From NCBI GenBank assembly GCA_964606085.1, contig CAZSFD010000006.1, forward strand, positions 1-64,000: a stretch of DNA of 64,000 nucleotides. Reading direction: 5' to 3'. The stretch is from CAIQJJ01 sp964606085 (lineage in GTDB: Bacteria > Chloroflexota > Anaerolineae > Anaerolineales > UBA4823). The translations under genes and the position numbers were made by a program. Positions 52,999 to 60,347 of this stretch are shown piece by piece (the first letter of the stretch is position 1; each line of letters opens with the position of its first letter). The notes beneath the pieces were generated by a model that saw only the letters and a list, made by a program, of their open reading frames with translations, ran no database searches and was not told the DNA's origin.

Positions 52999-54092
52999 CC
53001 TTTCCCCTTCTCTCTTTTCTCCTGCTCCTCCTCGGCCTGCTCTTCCTCCTCAGCGGCCTGGGCTTGCTCAAATTGGGCAAATTCATCCCCCGCGAGGCCA
53101 GCTCGCTCTTCACCGGCGGCGTGCTGTGCCTGATCGCCGTTATCGTCTTCATCCTGGGGATCGCCTTCCGCCCCGCCCCCATCCCACCGACGCCCACCCT
53201 TGCCCCGCCCACGCTGCCCCCCACGCTTACGCCCACCGTCCCCACGGCAACATCCACCCTCATCGCCACCCCTACGCTCACCCCCTCGGCCACCTACACC
53301 CCCACCGCAACGATCACGCCCACCCCCACCATCGCGCCCACGCCCGATTGGCTGCGCCTGACCGCCGCCGATGGCATGGAACAGGTCTTGATCCCCGCCG
53401 GAGAATTTGTGATGGGCAGCGAGGGCGGGCGCGATTTCCCCCGTCACACAGTTTACCTGGACGCCTACTGGATTGACCGCACCGAGGTCAGCAACGCCCA
53501 ATATGCCCTGTGCGTGGCCGCCGCGGCCTGCACGCCGCCACGCGTGGCTGCCTCAGCCACGCGCCCCGAATACTACGGCAGCGCCGAATTTGCCAACTTC
53601 CCCGTCATCGAAATCAACTGGGCGCAGGCGGATGCCTACTGCCGTTGGGCCGGGCGCAGCCTGCCAACCGAAGCCCAGTGGGAAAAGGCCGCCCGCGGCC
53701 TCGACGAGCGCCGCTACCCCTGGGGCGATCAACGCCTCGACCGCGAAGCAATCAACTTCGGCAATGGCTACGGCGACACCATGGCCGTAGATGCCCTGCC
53801 CGGCGATTGGAGCTACTTCGCCGTGTGGATGATGGGCGGCAACGTTTCGGAATGGGTGGCCGATTGGTACAGCGCCACCTACTATACCGATTCCGCGCCG
53901 CGTGGCAGCGTAGCGCAAAACCCCACCGGCCCCGCCAGTGGCAGCACCCGCCTCACCCGCGGCTCCGCCTGGAGCAGCAGCGATGCCCCCGCCTCCGGCG
54001 CCCGCGTCGACCTGCGCTACAGCACCGCCGCCAACCTGCAAACCGACTACATCGGCTTCCGCTGCGCCCAACCCGCCGCAGACGCCCCCTGA
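52995..54092 (+). CDS. Membrane-anchored SUMF1 / formylglycine-generating-enzyme-like protein
   Basis: A 365-aa protein. Two N-terminal membrane helices (about 1-25 and 38-58) are followed by a Thr/Pro linker (about 60-115) and an FGE-sulfatase/SUMF1 fold (about 118-360) with MEQVLIPAGEFVMGSEGG, TEVSNAQYALCVAAA, SLPTEAQWEKAARG, GGNVSEWVADWY and YIGFRCA. SUMF1-type domains either convert Cys to formylglycine in sulfatases or serve as C-type-lectin-like scaffolds. The active-site cysteine pair of true FGE is not evident, so a structural or sensing role is more likely. It is translationally coupled to the cAMP-type cyclase upstream. Confidence 0.88.
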   Translation: MTFPLLSFLLLLLGLLFLLSGLGLLKLGKFIPREASSLFTGGVLCLIAVIVFILGIAFRPAPIPPTPTLAPPTLPPTLTPTVPTATSTLIATPTLTPSATYTPTATITPTPTIAPTPDWLRLTAADGMEQVLIPAGEFVMGSEGGRDFPRHTVYLDAYWIDRTEVSNAQYALCVAAAACTPPRVAASATRPEYYGSAEFANFPVIEINWAQADAYCRWAGRSLPTEAQWEKAARGLDERRYPWGDQRLDREAINFGNGYGDTMAVDALPGDWSYFAVWMMGGNVSEWVADWYSATYYTDSAPRGSVAQNPTGPASGSTRLTRGSAWSSSDAPASGARVDLRYSTAANLQTDYIGFRCAQPAADAP

Positions 54093-54110
54093 CATGCCCG
54101 TACCAGAGCA

Positions 54111-54151
54111 GGTTGAGCCTGCCGAAACTCCTGGTCTCGACAGGCTCGACC
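54111..54151. repeat. REP-like palindrome, second copy
   Basis: Arms 54111-54128 and 54133-54151 (ggttgagcctgccgaaac and ggtctcgacaggctcgacc), followed by gacg as at 6303-6352. Confidence 0.82.
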
Positions 54152-54200
54152 GACGCAACCATCCTATCCATTCCAACCCTTTTCTAACGGAGACCCTCCC

Positions 54201-55175
54201 ATGCCCCTCACCTTTGACCTTCCCCTCGCACAACTGTATACCTACCCCGGCCGCAACCCTCGCCCCGCCGATTTCGACGCCTATTGGGATGCCGCCCTGG
54301 CCGAAATGCGCGCCCTCGACCCGCAGGTTGAACTCGTCCCGGCGCAATTCCAGGTGCCCTTCGCCGAGTGCTTCCACCTCTATTTCAGCGGCGTTGGCGG
54401 CGCACGTGTCCATGCCAAACTGCTGCGCCCCAAAAACGCCCCCGCCCCGCACCCCGCTGTACTCATGTTCCACGGCTACACCGGCGATTCTGGCGACTTT
54501 GCCGATAAGCTCAACTACGTGGCTGCCGGTTACACCGTGGCTGCCCTCGATTGCCGCGGGCAAGGCGGCCTCTCCGAAGATGCCGGCGGCGTGATCGGCA
54601 ACACCCAGCACGGCCACATCATCCGCGGCCTCGATGACGCCCTGGCTGGCCGCCCCGAAAAACTGCTCTACCGCCAAATCTTCCTCGATACCGCCCAACT
54701 GGCAAAAATCGTGATGGAAATGCCCGAGGTGGACCCCGCCCGCGTCGGCGCAACCGGCGGCAGCCAGGGCGGCGCGCTGACGGTGGCCTGCATCGGCCTC
54801 GAACCGCGGGTCAAGCGCGCCGCGCCGGTTTTCCCCTTCCTCAGCGATTACCGCCGGGTGTGGGAGATGGATCAGGCCAAAGATGCCTACTCCGAACTCA
54901 AGGAATACTTCCGCCACTGCGACCCCCGCCACACCCGCGAAGACGCCATCTTTGAGGCGCTCGGCTACGTGGATATTCAATTCCTGGCGGCGCGCAGCCG
55001 CGCCGAGGTGCTGTGGGCGGTGGGCCTGATGGATACGATCTGCCCGCCGTCCAGCCAGTTCGCCGCTTACAACAAGATCACCAGCCCCAAATCGCTGGCG
55101 ATCTACCCCGATTTCGGCCACGAAGGGCTGCCCGGCCTGAACGATCAGATTTACGCCTTCCTGATGGGGCTGTAA
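54201..55175 (+). CDS. axe: CE7-family acetyl xylan esterase / cephalosporin-C deacetylase
   Basis: A 324-aa alpha/beta hydrolase of carbohydrate esterase family 7. The opening LTFDLPLAQLYTYPGRNPRPADFDAYW is typical of AXE1. Catalytic residues can be read as Ser188 (GGSQGG), Asp278 (GLMDTICPPS) and His307 (FGHEG); RGQGG near 120 is the other family motif. It removes acetyl groups from short xylo-oligosaccharides inside the cell, fitting with the secreted GH10 xylanase elsewhere in the window. No signal peptide is present. A GGAG site precedes the ATG. The SDR gene begins five bases after its stop. Confidence 0.93.
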   Translation: MPLTFDLPLAQLYTYPGRNPRPADFDAYWDAALAEMRALDPQVELVPAQFQVPFAECFHLYFSGVGGARVHAKLLRPKNAPAPHPAVLMFHGYTGDSGDFADKLNYVAAGYTVAALDCRGQGGLSEDAGGVIGNTQHGHIIRGLDDALAGRPEKLLYRQIFLDTAQLAKIVMEMPEVDPARVGATGGSQGGALTVACIGLEPRVKRAAPVFPFLSDYRRVWEMDQAKDAYSELKEYFRHCDPRHTREDAIFEALGYVDIQFLAARSRAEVLWAVGLMDTICPPSSQFAAYNKITSPKSLAIYPDFGHEGLPGLNDQIYAFLMGL

Positions 55176-55179
55176 GGCA

Positions 55180-55944
55180 ATGGACACGCAACCAACCCCT
55201 ACGGCGCTGATCACGGGCGGCGGCCGCGGCATTGGCCGCGGCATCTGCCTGGCGCTGGCGCAGGCCGGCTGGCGCGTGGGCATCAATTTTCGCGGTGACC
55301 AGGCGGCTGCCCAGGACACGCAGCAACAGGTGGCAGCCGCCGGTGGCGAGGGCCTGCTGCTGCAAGGCGACGTTTCCAGCGCCGCCGACCGCGCCCGCAT
55401 CCTCAGCGACCTGCTCGCCCGCTGGGAACGCCTCGACTTGCTGGTCAACAACGCCGGCATGGGCCCGCGCCAACGCGTGGATTTGCTCGAAGTGACCGAA
55501 TCCAGCTATGACGAGGTGATGGCCGTCAACCTGAAAGGGCCGTTTTTCCTGGCACAGATGGCAGCCAAAATCATGCTGGCGCAGAAATCTGGCACGATTG
55601 TCAACATCGGCTCGATCAGCGCCTACACGGCCAGCCTTAACCGCGGCGAATACTGCATCTCGAAGGCGGGCCTGGGCATGATGACGGCCCTTTTCGCCTC
55701 CCGCCTGGCCGATGAGGGCGTGCGCGTCTACGAAATTCGCCCGGGCATCGTCGAAACCGACATGACCGCCAATTTCCACGCCAAATATGACCCGTTGATC
55801 GCCGAGGGCCTTGTTCCCATGCGTCGTTGGGGCCAGCCCGAAGATATTGGCCAGGCCGTGGTGGCCCTGGCGAGCGGGGCTTTCGCCTTCTCGACCGGCG
55901 ATGTGATCAATGTGGATGGGGGGTTTCATCTGCGCTGTTTGTAA
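55180..55944 (+). CDS. Short-chain dehydrogenase/reductase (FabG-like)
   Basis: A 254-aa classical SDR. NAD(P) site TGGGRGIGRG (about 9-18), NNAG near 88-91, the catalytic Ser in IGSISAYTAS and Tyr158-x3-Lys162 (YCISK), ending in GDVINVDGGFHLR. Family members reduce or oxidise sugars, sugar acids or 3-oxoacyl chains. It follows the CE7 esterase by four bases and precedes the molybdenum-subunit gene by 12, so the three are probably co-transcribed. That context favours an oxidoreductase of sugar or sugar-acid metabolism over fatty-acid synthesis, but this is inference. Confidence 0.9.
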   Translation: MDTQPTPTALITGGGRGIGRGICLALAQAGWRVGINFRGDQAAAQDTQQQVAAAGGEGLLLQGDVSSAADRARILSDLLARWERLDLLVNNAGMGPRQRVDLLEVTESSYDEVMAVNLKGPFFLAQMAAKIMLAQKSGTIVNIGSISAYTASLNRGEYCISKAGLGMMTALFASRLADEGVRVYEIRPGIVETDMTANFHAKYDPLIAEGLVPMRRWGQPEDIGQAVVALASGAFAFSTGDVINVDGGFHLRCL

Positions 55945-55956
55945 ACGATTTTTCCT

Positions 55957-58179
55957 ATGACTATCGGCCAATCCCCCCCCCGCCTCGACGCCTACGGCAA
56001 AGTGACCGGCGCTGCGCAATTCCCCGGCGATGTGAACCTGCCGAACCAGGCGTACATGAAAATCCTGTTTGCCCGGCGGCCGCACGCCATCATCCGGGCT
56101 GTGGATACCCGCGCCGCCGAAGCCCTGCCCGGCGTACTCGCCATCTTCACCGCTGCCGATGTGCCGAACAACGAATACGGCCTGATCGTGCGCGACCAGC
56201 CGGTGTTGTGCGGCCCCGGCAGCAGCAAGCCCTACGCCGAGCGCGTCCGCTTCGAGGGCGACCAGGTGGCCGTCATCGTGGCCGAAAGCGAGGCAATTGC
56301 CGCCCGTGCCCGCGACTTGATCGGCGTGGATTACGAAGATTTGCCCGTTGTCAGCGATATGCTGGCGGCGATGCAAGAGAACGCGCCGCTTGTCCACCCC
56401 GAACGCGACTCCAATGTGTTGTGCCACTACCGCATCCGCAAAGGCGATGTGGAAGCCGCCTTCGCCCGCTGCGACGTGATCGTCGAGGGCGAGTATCGCA
56501 CGCCTTATCAGGAACACGCCTACTTGCAACCCGAAGCTGGCCTGGGTTACATGGACGAAGAAGGCCGTGTGACCGTGATCGTGGCCGGGCAGTGGACGCA
56601 CGAAGACCAGGAGCAGATTGCCCATGCGCTGGGGCTGCCGCGCGAGCAGGTGCGTGTGATCTACCCGGCGATTGGCGGGGCGTTTGGCGGGCGCGAGGAT
56701 ATGTCGGTGCAGATTGTGTTGGCGCTGGCCGCCTGGAAGTTGAAAGCACACGGCATCGAACGCCCCGTCAAGATCATCTGGAGCCGCGAGGAATCGATCA
56801 TCGGCCACCACAAACGCCACCCCTACATTTTGCGGGCCAAATGGGGCGCCAATAAAGAAGGCAAGCTGCTGGCCGCCGAAATGGAACTCTTCGCCGATGC
56901 GGGCGGGTATATGTACACATCCACCAAAGTGCTTGGCAACGCCACGCTGATGTGTACCGGGCCGTACGAAATCCCCAACGTCAAGGTAGATAGCTACGCC
57001 ATCTACACCAACAACATCGTCACCGGCGCTTTTCGCGGCTTTGGTGGGCCGCAGGGGGCCTTTGCCGCCGAGACGCAAATGAACCGCCTGGCTGAGGCGC
57101 TGGGGCTTGACCCGTTTGAAATCCGTCTGAGAAATGTGCTGGGAGAAGGCTCGCTGCTTTCGGTGGGCACGCCGCTGCCGAAGGGGGTGAGCATTGGGAA
57201 GGTGATTGAGCAGTTACAAGTTGAAAGTCGAAAGTCGAAAGTCAAAGAGCCTGCCCTGAGTTTGCCGAAGGGTCAAAAGTCAAACTTTCCCGACCGGCCT
57301 TCGACATTGCTACGCGGCTTCGGCATGGCGGCAGCCTTTAAAAACGTGGGCTTTTCGTTTGGCGCGCCGGAGCAGTGCATGGCCACGGTGGCGCTGCATG
57401 GCGCGCAGGAGATCGAGCGCGCCGTGGTCTATCACGCGGGGGCTGATTGCGGGCAGGGCGCGCACACGGTGATGGCGCAAATGGCCGCCGAAGCGCTCGG
57501 CCTGCCGCTGGCGCAGATCGAACTGGTGGTTTCTGATACGGCGCTGACGGGCGATTCGGGCAGCGCTTCGGCCTCGCGGCTGACGTTTATGGCGGGCAAC
57601 AGCATTCGAGGGGCGTGTGCGTTGGCGCTGCAAAAGTGGCAGGCTGAGGAACGCCCGGCAGTGGCAACCTACCAGTATCGCCCGCCCCGCACCACCCCCT
57701 ACGATCCGCAAACCGGGCGCGCCGAGCCCAACTTTGCCTATGGCTACGTGGCCGAGGCCGTGGCGCTCGAAGTGGACTGCGAAACCGGCCACATCCGCCT
57801 GCTCGACGTGATCTGCGCCGACGATGTGGGCAAGGCGGTCAACCCGCAGCAGGTACAGGGGCAGATCGAGGGAGCCGTGGTGCAGGCGGCTGGCTACGCT
57901 ATCCTCGAAAATTTCATCACCCACGGCGGCCACGTCGTCACCGACAAGCTCTCCACCTACCTGATCCCCACCGTGTTGGATGTGCCAGAGCGGGTGCACT
58001 CGCTGATCCTCGAATACCCCGACCCCATCGGCCCGTGGGGGGCGCGCGGCATGGGCGAGATGCCCTACCTGCCGCTTGTTCCGGCGGTGGTGGCCGCCCT
58101 GCACGATGCCACCGGCGTGTGGTTCACCGAGTTCCCGCTCACGCCGGAGCGCGTGCTGCGCGGGTTGGGGAAGATTTGA
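55957..58179 (+). CDS. Xanthine dehydrogenase family molybdopterin-binding subunit
   Basis: A 740-aa large subunit of a molybdenum hydroxylase. The N-terminal a/b hammerhead domain (about 8-115: DAYGKVTGAAQFPGDV) is followed by Moco-binding segments GGAFGGRED, AFRGFGGPQGAFAAE and GADCGQGAHTVMAQ, with the catalytic Glu701 in ARGMGEMP. These enzymes hydroxylate purines, aldehydes or aromatic compounds using water. The partner FAD and [2Fe-2S] subunits are not next to it in the window. Residues about 420-444 are encoded by a 7-bp repeat array with a REP-like palindrome nested in it (57214-57286), read through in frame, so this loop is not part of the native fold. Confidence 0.9.
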   Translation: MTIGQSPPRLDAYGKVTGAAQFPGDVNLPNQAYMKILFARRPHAIIRAVDTRAAEALPGVLAIFTAADVPNNEYGLIVRDQPVLCGPGSSKPYAERVRFEGDQVAVIVAESEAIAARARDLIGVDYEDLPVVSDMLAAMQENAPLVHPERDSNVLCHYRIRKGDVEAAFARCDVIVEGEYRTPYQEHAYLQPEAGLGYMDEEGRVTVIVAGQWTHEDQEQIAHALGLPREQVRVIYPAIGGAFGGREDMSVQIVLALAAWKLKAHGIERPVKIIWSREESIIGHHKRHPYILRAKWGANKEGKLLAAEMELFADAGGYMYTSTKVLGNATLMCTGPYEIPNVKVDSYAIYTNNIVTGAFRGFGGPQGAFAAETQMNRLAEALGLDPFEIRLRNVLGEGSLLSVGTPLPKGVSIGKVIEQLQVESRKSKVKEPALSLPKGQKSNFPDRPSTLLRGFGMAAAFKNVGFSFGAPEQCMATVALHGAQEIERAVVYHAGADCGQGAHTVMAQMAAEALGLPLAQIELVVSDTALTGDSGSASASRLTFMAGNSIRGACALALQKWQAEERPAVATYQYRPPRTTPYDPQTGRAEPNFAYGYVAEAVALEVDCETGHIRLLDVICADDVGKAVNPQQVQGQIEGAVVQAAGYAILENFITHGGHVVTDKLSTYLIPTVLDVPERVHSLILEYPDPIGPWGARGMGEMPYLPLVPAVVAALHDATGVWFTEFPLTPERVLRGLGKI
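57214..57286. repeat. Heptamer array interrupted by a REP-like palindrome, inside the molybdenum-subunit gene
   Basis: Units ttacaag, ttgaaag, tcgaaag, tcgaaag, tcaaaga, then the palindromic element (core ccctgagtttgccgaaggg, 57254-57272), then tcaaaag and tcaaact. The REP seems to have landed inside the older array. The whole stays in frame. Confidence 0.88.
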
Positions 58180-58204
58180 CCTTGATGGTCTGAAAATAGA
58201 CGCA

Positions 58205-58296
58205 GGTAGGGGCGCACGGCGTGCGCCCAGGTTTGGGCCTCGTTGCGCCAAACCTGGGCGGATGCCTGTCAGGGGCAGATACCCATCCGCCCCTAC
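58205..58296. repeat. Composite interspersed repeat with three hairpins
   Basis: Three small inverted repeats in a row: gggcgcac/gtgcgccc (58210-58228), ccaggtttgg/ccaaacctgg (58227-58257) and gggcggatg/catccgccc (58256-58292). It lies between converging genes and looks like a non-coding mobile or structural repeat that may also stop transcription. Confidence 0.75.
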
Positions 58297-58348
58297 ATTA
58301 CCCATTCGTCGCAGCTACGGGCAAATGGCTGGCATGGCGGCTGCGTAG

Positions 58349-58882
58349 CTAACCAAGCGACACGCCCGACACCAGCGCTGCATCTCGGCCAAGCAGCCGC
58401 CGGCGCACCAGTTGCCAATCTTCTGCCTGCAAGATGGCGATTTGTTCGGCCTCCAGGCGCAAACGCGTCTGCCCGTCGAGCGTGAACGAATCCTCGAAGG
58501 CGTTCAGCAGCGTCTGGCAGTCGTCATCGGCGGCCAGGCGGTTGATCGAAACCTTGCCGCAATCGGCGCACAGGTGAATCAGCATCAGTTCGCCCGTTTT
58601 GTCGTCGGCAGCATATTTGTTGCGGCTGCGCTTCACGCTCAGGCCAATCGGCCGCATCGGCGATTTGCACGCCGCCAGCCGGTCGCCGGGTTTACGCCAA
58701 TCCATGTGACGTGACCACAGGCAGTAAGGGCAGTGATTACGGTTATAAACACCCGCCAACAGCGCATCTGCCGAAACGAATTGACCGCAGTGCGCGCAGC
58801 GGAAATCGAGGTTATGGGGGTTGAACACACCGGTGGACGAAATGTCGAACCAGTGTGTGGGAGCGAATTTCTTGTTCTTCAT
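58349..58882 (-). CDS. RNHCP-domain zinc protein
   Basis: A 177-aa protein with the domain-naming motif NRNHCPYC at about 47-54 and an earlier FRCAHCGQFV (about 28-37), which together make a zinc site; a third pair, LCADCGK, follows near 104-110. The RNHCP family is small and its function is not established. It lies three bases downstream of the rsgA stop on the same strand, a neighbourhood that suggests a link to ribosome assembly. The gene ends near the composite repeat. Confidence 0.9.
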   Translation of the reverse strand: MKNKKFAPTHWFDISSTGVFNPHNLDFRCAHCGQFVSADALLAGVYNRNHCPYCLWSRHMDWRKPGDRLAACKSPMRPIGLSVKRSRNKYAADDKTGELMLIHLCADCGKVSINRLAADDDCQTLLNAFEDSFTLDGQTRLRLEAEQIAILQAEDWQLVRRRLLGRDAALVSGVSLG

Positions 58883-58885
58883 ACA

Positions 58886-59953
58886 TTACGAAATCTCATC
58901 TCTCAGCCTGGCGTAGCTGGCGTACCGACGCGGGCTGATCTGCCCGGCGGTGACGGCCTGGCGGATGGCGCAGCCAGGCTCTTCGTCGTGGCGGCAGCCC
59001 AGCCCAAAGCGGCACAGGCCGATGAACGGGCGCATCTCCGGGTAGGCATAGGTCACCTCGTCGGCAGTGGTATCCCACAGGCCGAACTCACGCATCCCCG
59101 GCGTATCTACGATAGCGCCGCCAAAACTGAGCGGGAACATCTCCAGATGCGTGGTGGTGTGCTTGCCCTTCCCCGTCACCTGGCTGACTTCATTGACACG
59201 CAGGCCCAGGCCCGGCTCCACTGCGTTAAGCAGCGAGCTTTTGCCCACGCCCGATTTCCCCACCAGCACCGAAAGCCGCCCTGCCAACACGCCGCGCAGT
59301 TCATCCAGCCCTTCCCCGCTGACCGTGCTGGTCAGCAAGACGCGGTAGCCGATCTGGCGGTATGTTTGCACTTCTTCAGTTAGTTCGGCGGCCTCGCGTT
59401 GGCGCAGCAGGTCGGTTTTCGTGATCACGATCAGGCTGGATAGTTCGAGCGTTTCGGCAGAAGCCAGGTAGCGGTCGAGCAGGTTCCATTTGGGGGCCGG
59501 CTGGGCGGCGGCAAAGACCGGGATCACCTGGTCTACATTGGCGACGATCACCTGCTCGAAGGCGTGCGCCGTGGGCATCGGTTTGGCCGATTGGCGCGCC
59601 AGGCGGTTGCGCCGTGGCAGCACCTCAAAGATCAGCCCGCTGCCATCTGGCGTGACCAGGTAGCGCACTTCGTCGCCGATAGCCACCGGGTCAATCACAT
59701 CCAGCTTTTGCACATCCTGAACAATGTGCCGCAGCGAGTTGGGGTCTGCCGTGGGATAGATCAACTGCTTGCGCAGGCGGTTCGACAGCGCGCAAACGAT
59801 GACCTGTTCAGCGCCATGCACGGTGTAATGGCCCAGGGTCTTTTTGTAGACGATGCCGGTATGGTATGTATAGGGAGTTTCCTCGCAAACGTCGGTTTCG
59901 CGGGAACTCGTTGTTGTTTCTGTTGGTGTGAAAGCACAAAGGTCAAAATTCAT
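58886..59953 (-). CDS. rsgA: Ribosome small subunit-dependent GTPase A
   Basis: A 355-aa circularly permuted GTPase. An N-terminal OB-like domain (about 25-110) precedes the G domain with ITKTDLL (G4), the P-loop GKSGVGKSSLLNAV (G1), GKGKHTTTH (G2) and DTPGMREFG (G3), and a C-terminal zinc knuckle CRFGLGCRHDEEPGCAI. RsgA checks late 30S assembly and promotes release of RbfA. The frame is open upstream to 60043, but I start at MNFDLCAF (59953) because a terminator-like hairpin lies directly upstream. No good ribosome-binding site is visible, and the leader with two near-identical terminator hairpins suggests controlled readthrough. It is followed by the RNHCP gene. Confidence 0.93.
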   Translation of the reverse strand: MNFDLCAFTPTETTTSSRETDVCEETPYTYHTGIVYKKTLGHYTVHGAEQVIVCALSNRLRKQLIYPTADPNSLRHIVQDVQKLDVIDPVAIGDEVRYLVTPDGSGLIFEVLPRRNRLARQSAKPMPTAHAFEQVIVANVDQVIPVFAAAQPAPKWNLLDRYLASAETLELSSLIVITKTDLLRQREAAELTEEVQTYRQIGYRVLLTSTVSGEGLDELRGVLAGRLSVLVGKSGVGKSSLLNAVEPGLGLRVNEVSQVTGKGKHTTTHLEMFPLSFGGAIVDTPGMREFGLWDTTADEVTYAYPEMRPFIGLCRFGLGCRHDEEPGCAIRQAVTAGQISPRRYASYARLRDEIS

Positions 59954-59969
59954 GGGTGCGGTTTCCAAA

Positions 59970-60000
59970 ATAAAAAAGCCACGGAAAAGCATCCCGTGGC
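59970..60000 (-). terminator. Terminator-like hairpin just before rsgA
   Basis: On the minus strand, gccacgg pairs with ccgtggc (60000-59994 with 59984-59978) and is followed by TTTTTTATTTT. It ends about 17 bases before the rsgA ATG, an odd place for a terminator unless readthrough is regulated. Confidence 0.75.
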
Positions 60001-60068
60001 TGCAAATACGCTCAAAAGGCTGTTCAAAACCTGCGCTCGGCAAACCGAAAACACAGGTGGTTTGTTAA

Positions 60069-60103
60069 ACAAAAAACCACGGGGCATACTCGCACCCGTG
60101 GTT
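60069..60103 (-). terminator. Upstream terminator-like hairpin in the rsgA leader
   Basis: On the minus strand, aaccacggg (60103-60095) pairs with cccgtggtt (60083-60075), followed by TTTTTTGTTT. Its core sequence is nearly the same as the hairpin at 59970-60000. Confidence 0.8.
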
Positions 60104-60133
60104 GCTGGTTTGGTTTGGAAACCGCGTTGGCTG

Positions 60134-60205
60134 TTATGCCAACGCCATCACCTGGGCGCGCGTATGCACATTGATTTGGGCCAGCGATACCGATTGTTTT
60201 TGCAT
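60134..60205 (-). CDS. 23-residue leader ORF resembling the end of a LuxR-type HTH
   Basis: Starts ATG at 60205 with AAGGAG eight bases upstream and stops TAA at 60136-60134. Its product includes INVHTRAQVMALA, which looks like the last helix of a LuxR/NarL DNA-binding domain. It could be a true leader peptide ahead of the tandem terminators before rsgA, or a remnant of a regulator gene. Confidence 0.45.
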   Translation of the reverse strand: MQKQSVSLAQINVHTRAQVMALA

Positions 60206-60246
60206 ACAACGCACTCCTTTCTATCAAGATGGGTCGAACGGGCAAG

Positions 60247-60276
60247 AGTTTATCACCATCACGCGCCAATTGTCAA
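60247..60276 (-). promoter_or_regulatory. Promoter of the leader ORF / rsgA transcript
   Basis: On the minus strand, TTGACA (60271-60276) and TAAACT (60247-60252) are 18 bases apart. The same TAAACT hexamer is used before the CarH-like gene. Transcription would start near 60240 and run through the leader ORF and both hairpins. Confidence 0.7.
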
Positions 60277-60347
60277 GCGCAGGCCGCTGAAAACAAAAAT
60301 TCCAAAATGGATGGAGTACAATACGGGCCGAGGAATCCCCCGTCGTT

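Noticed and set aside
55180..55944. Calling the SDR fabG
   Set aside because: Sequence fits the FabG-like superfamily, but no fatty-acid genes are nearby and the neighbours are a CE7 esterase and a molybdenum hydroxylase, so a specific symbol is not supported.
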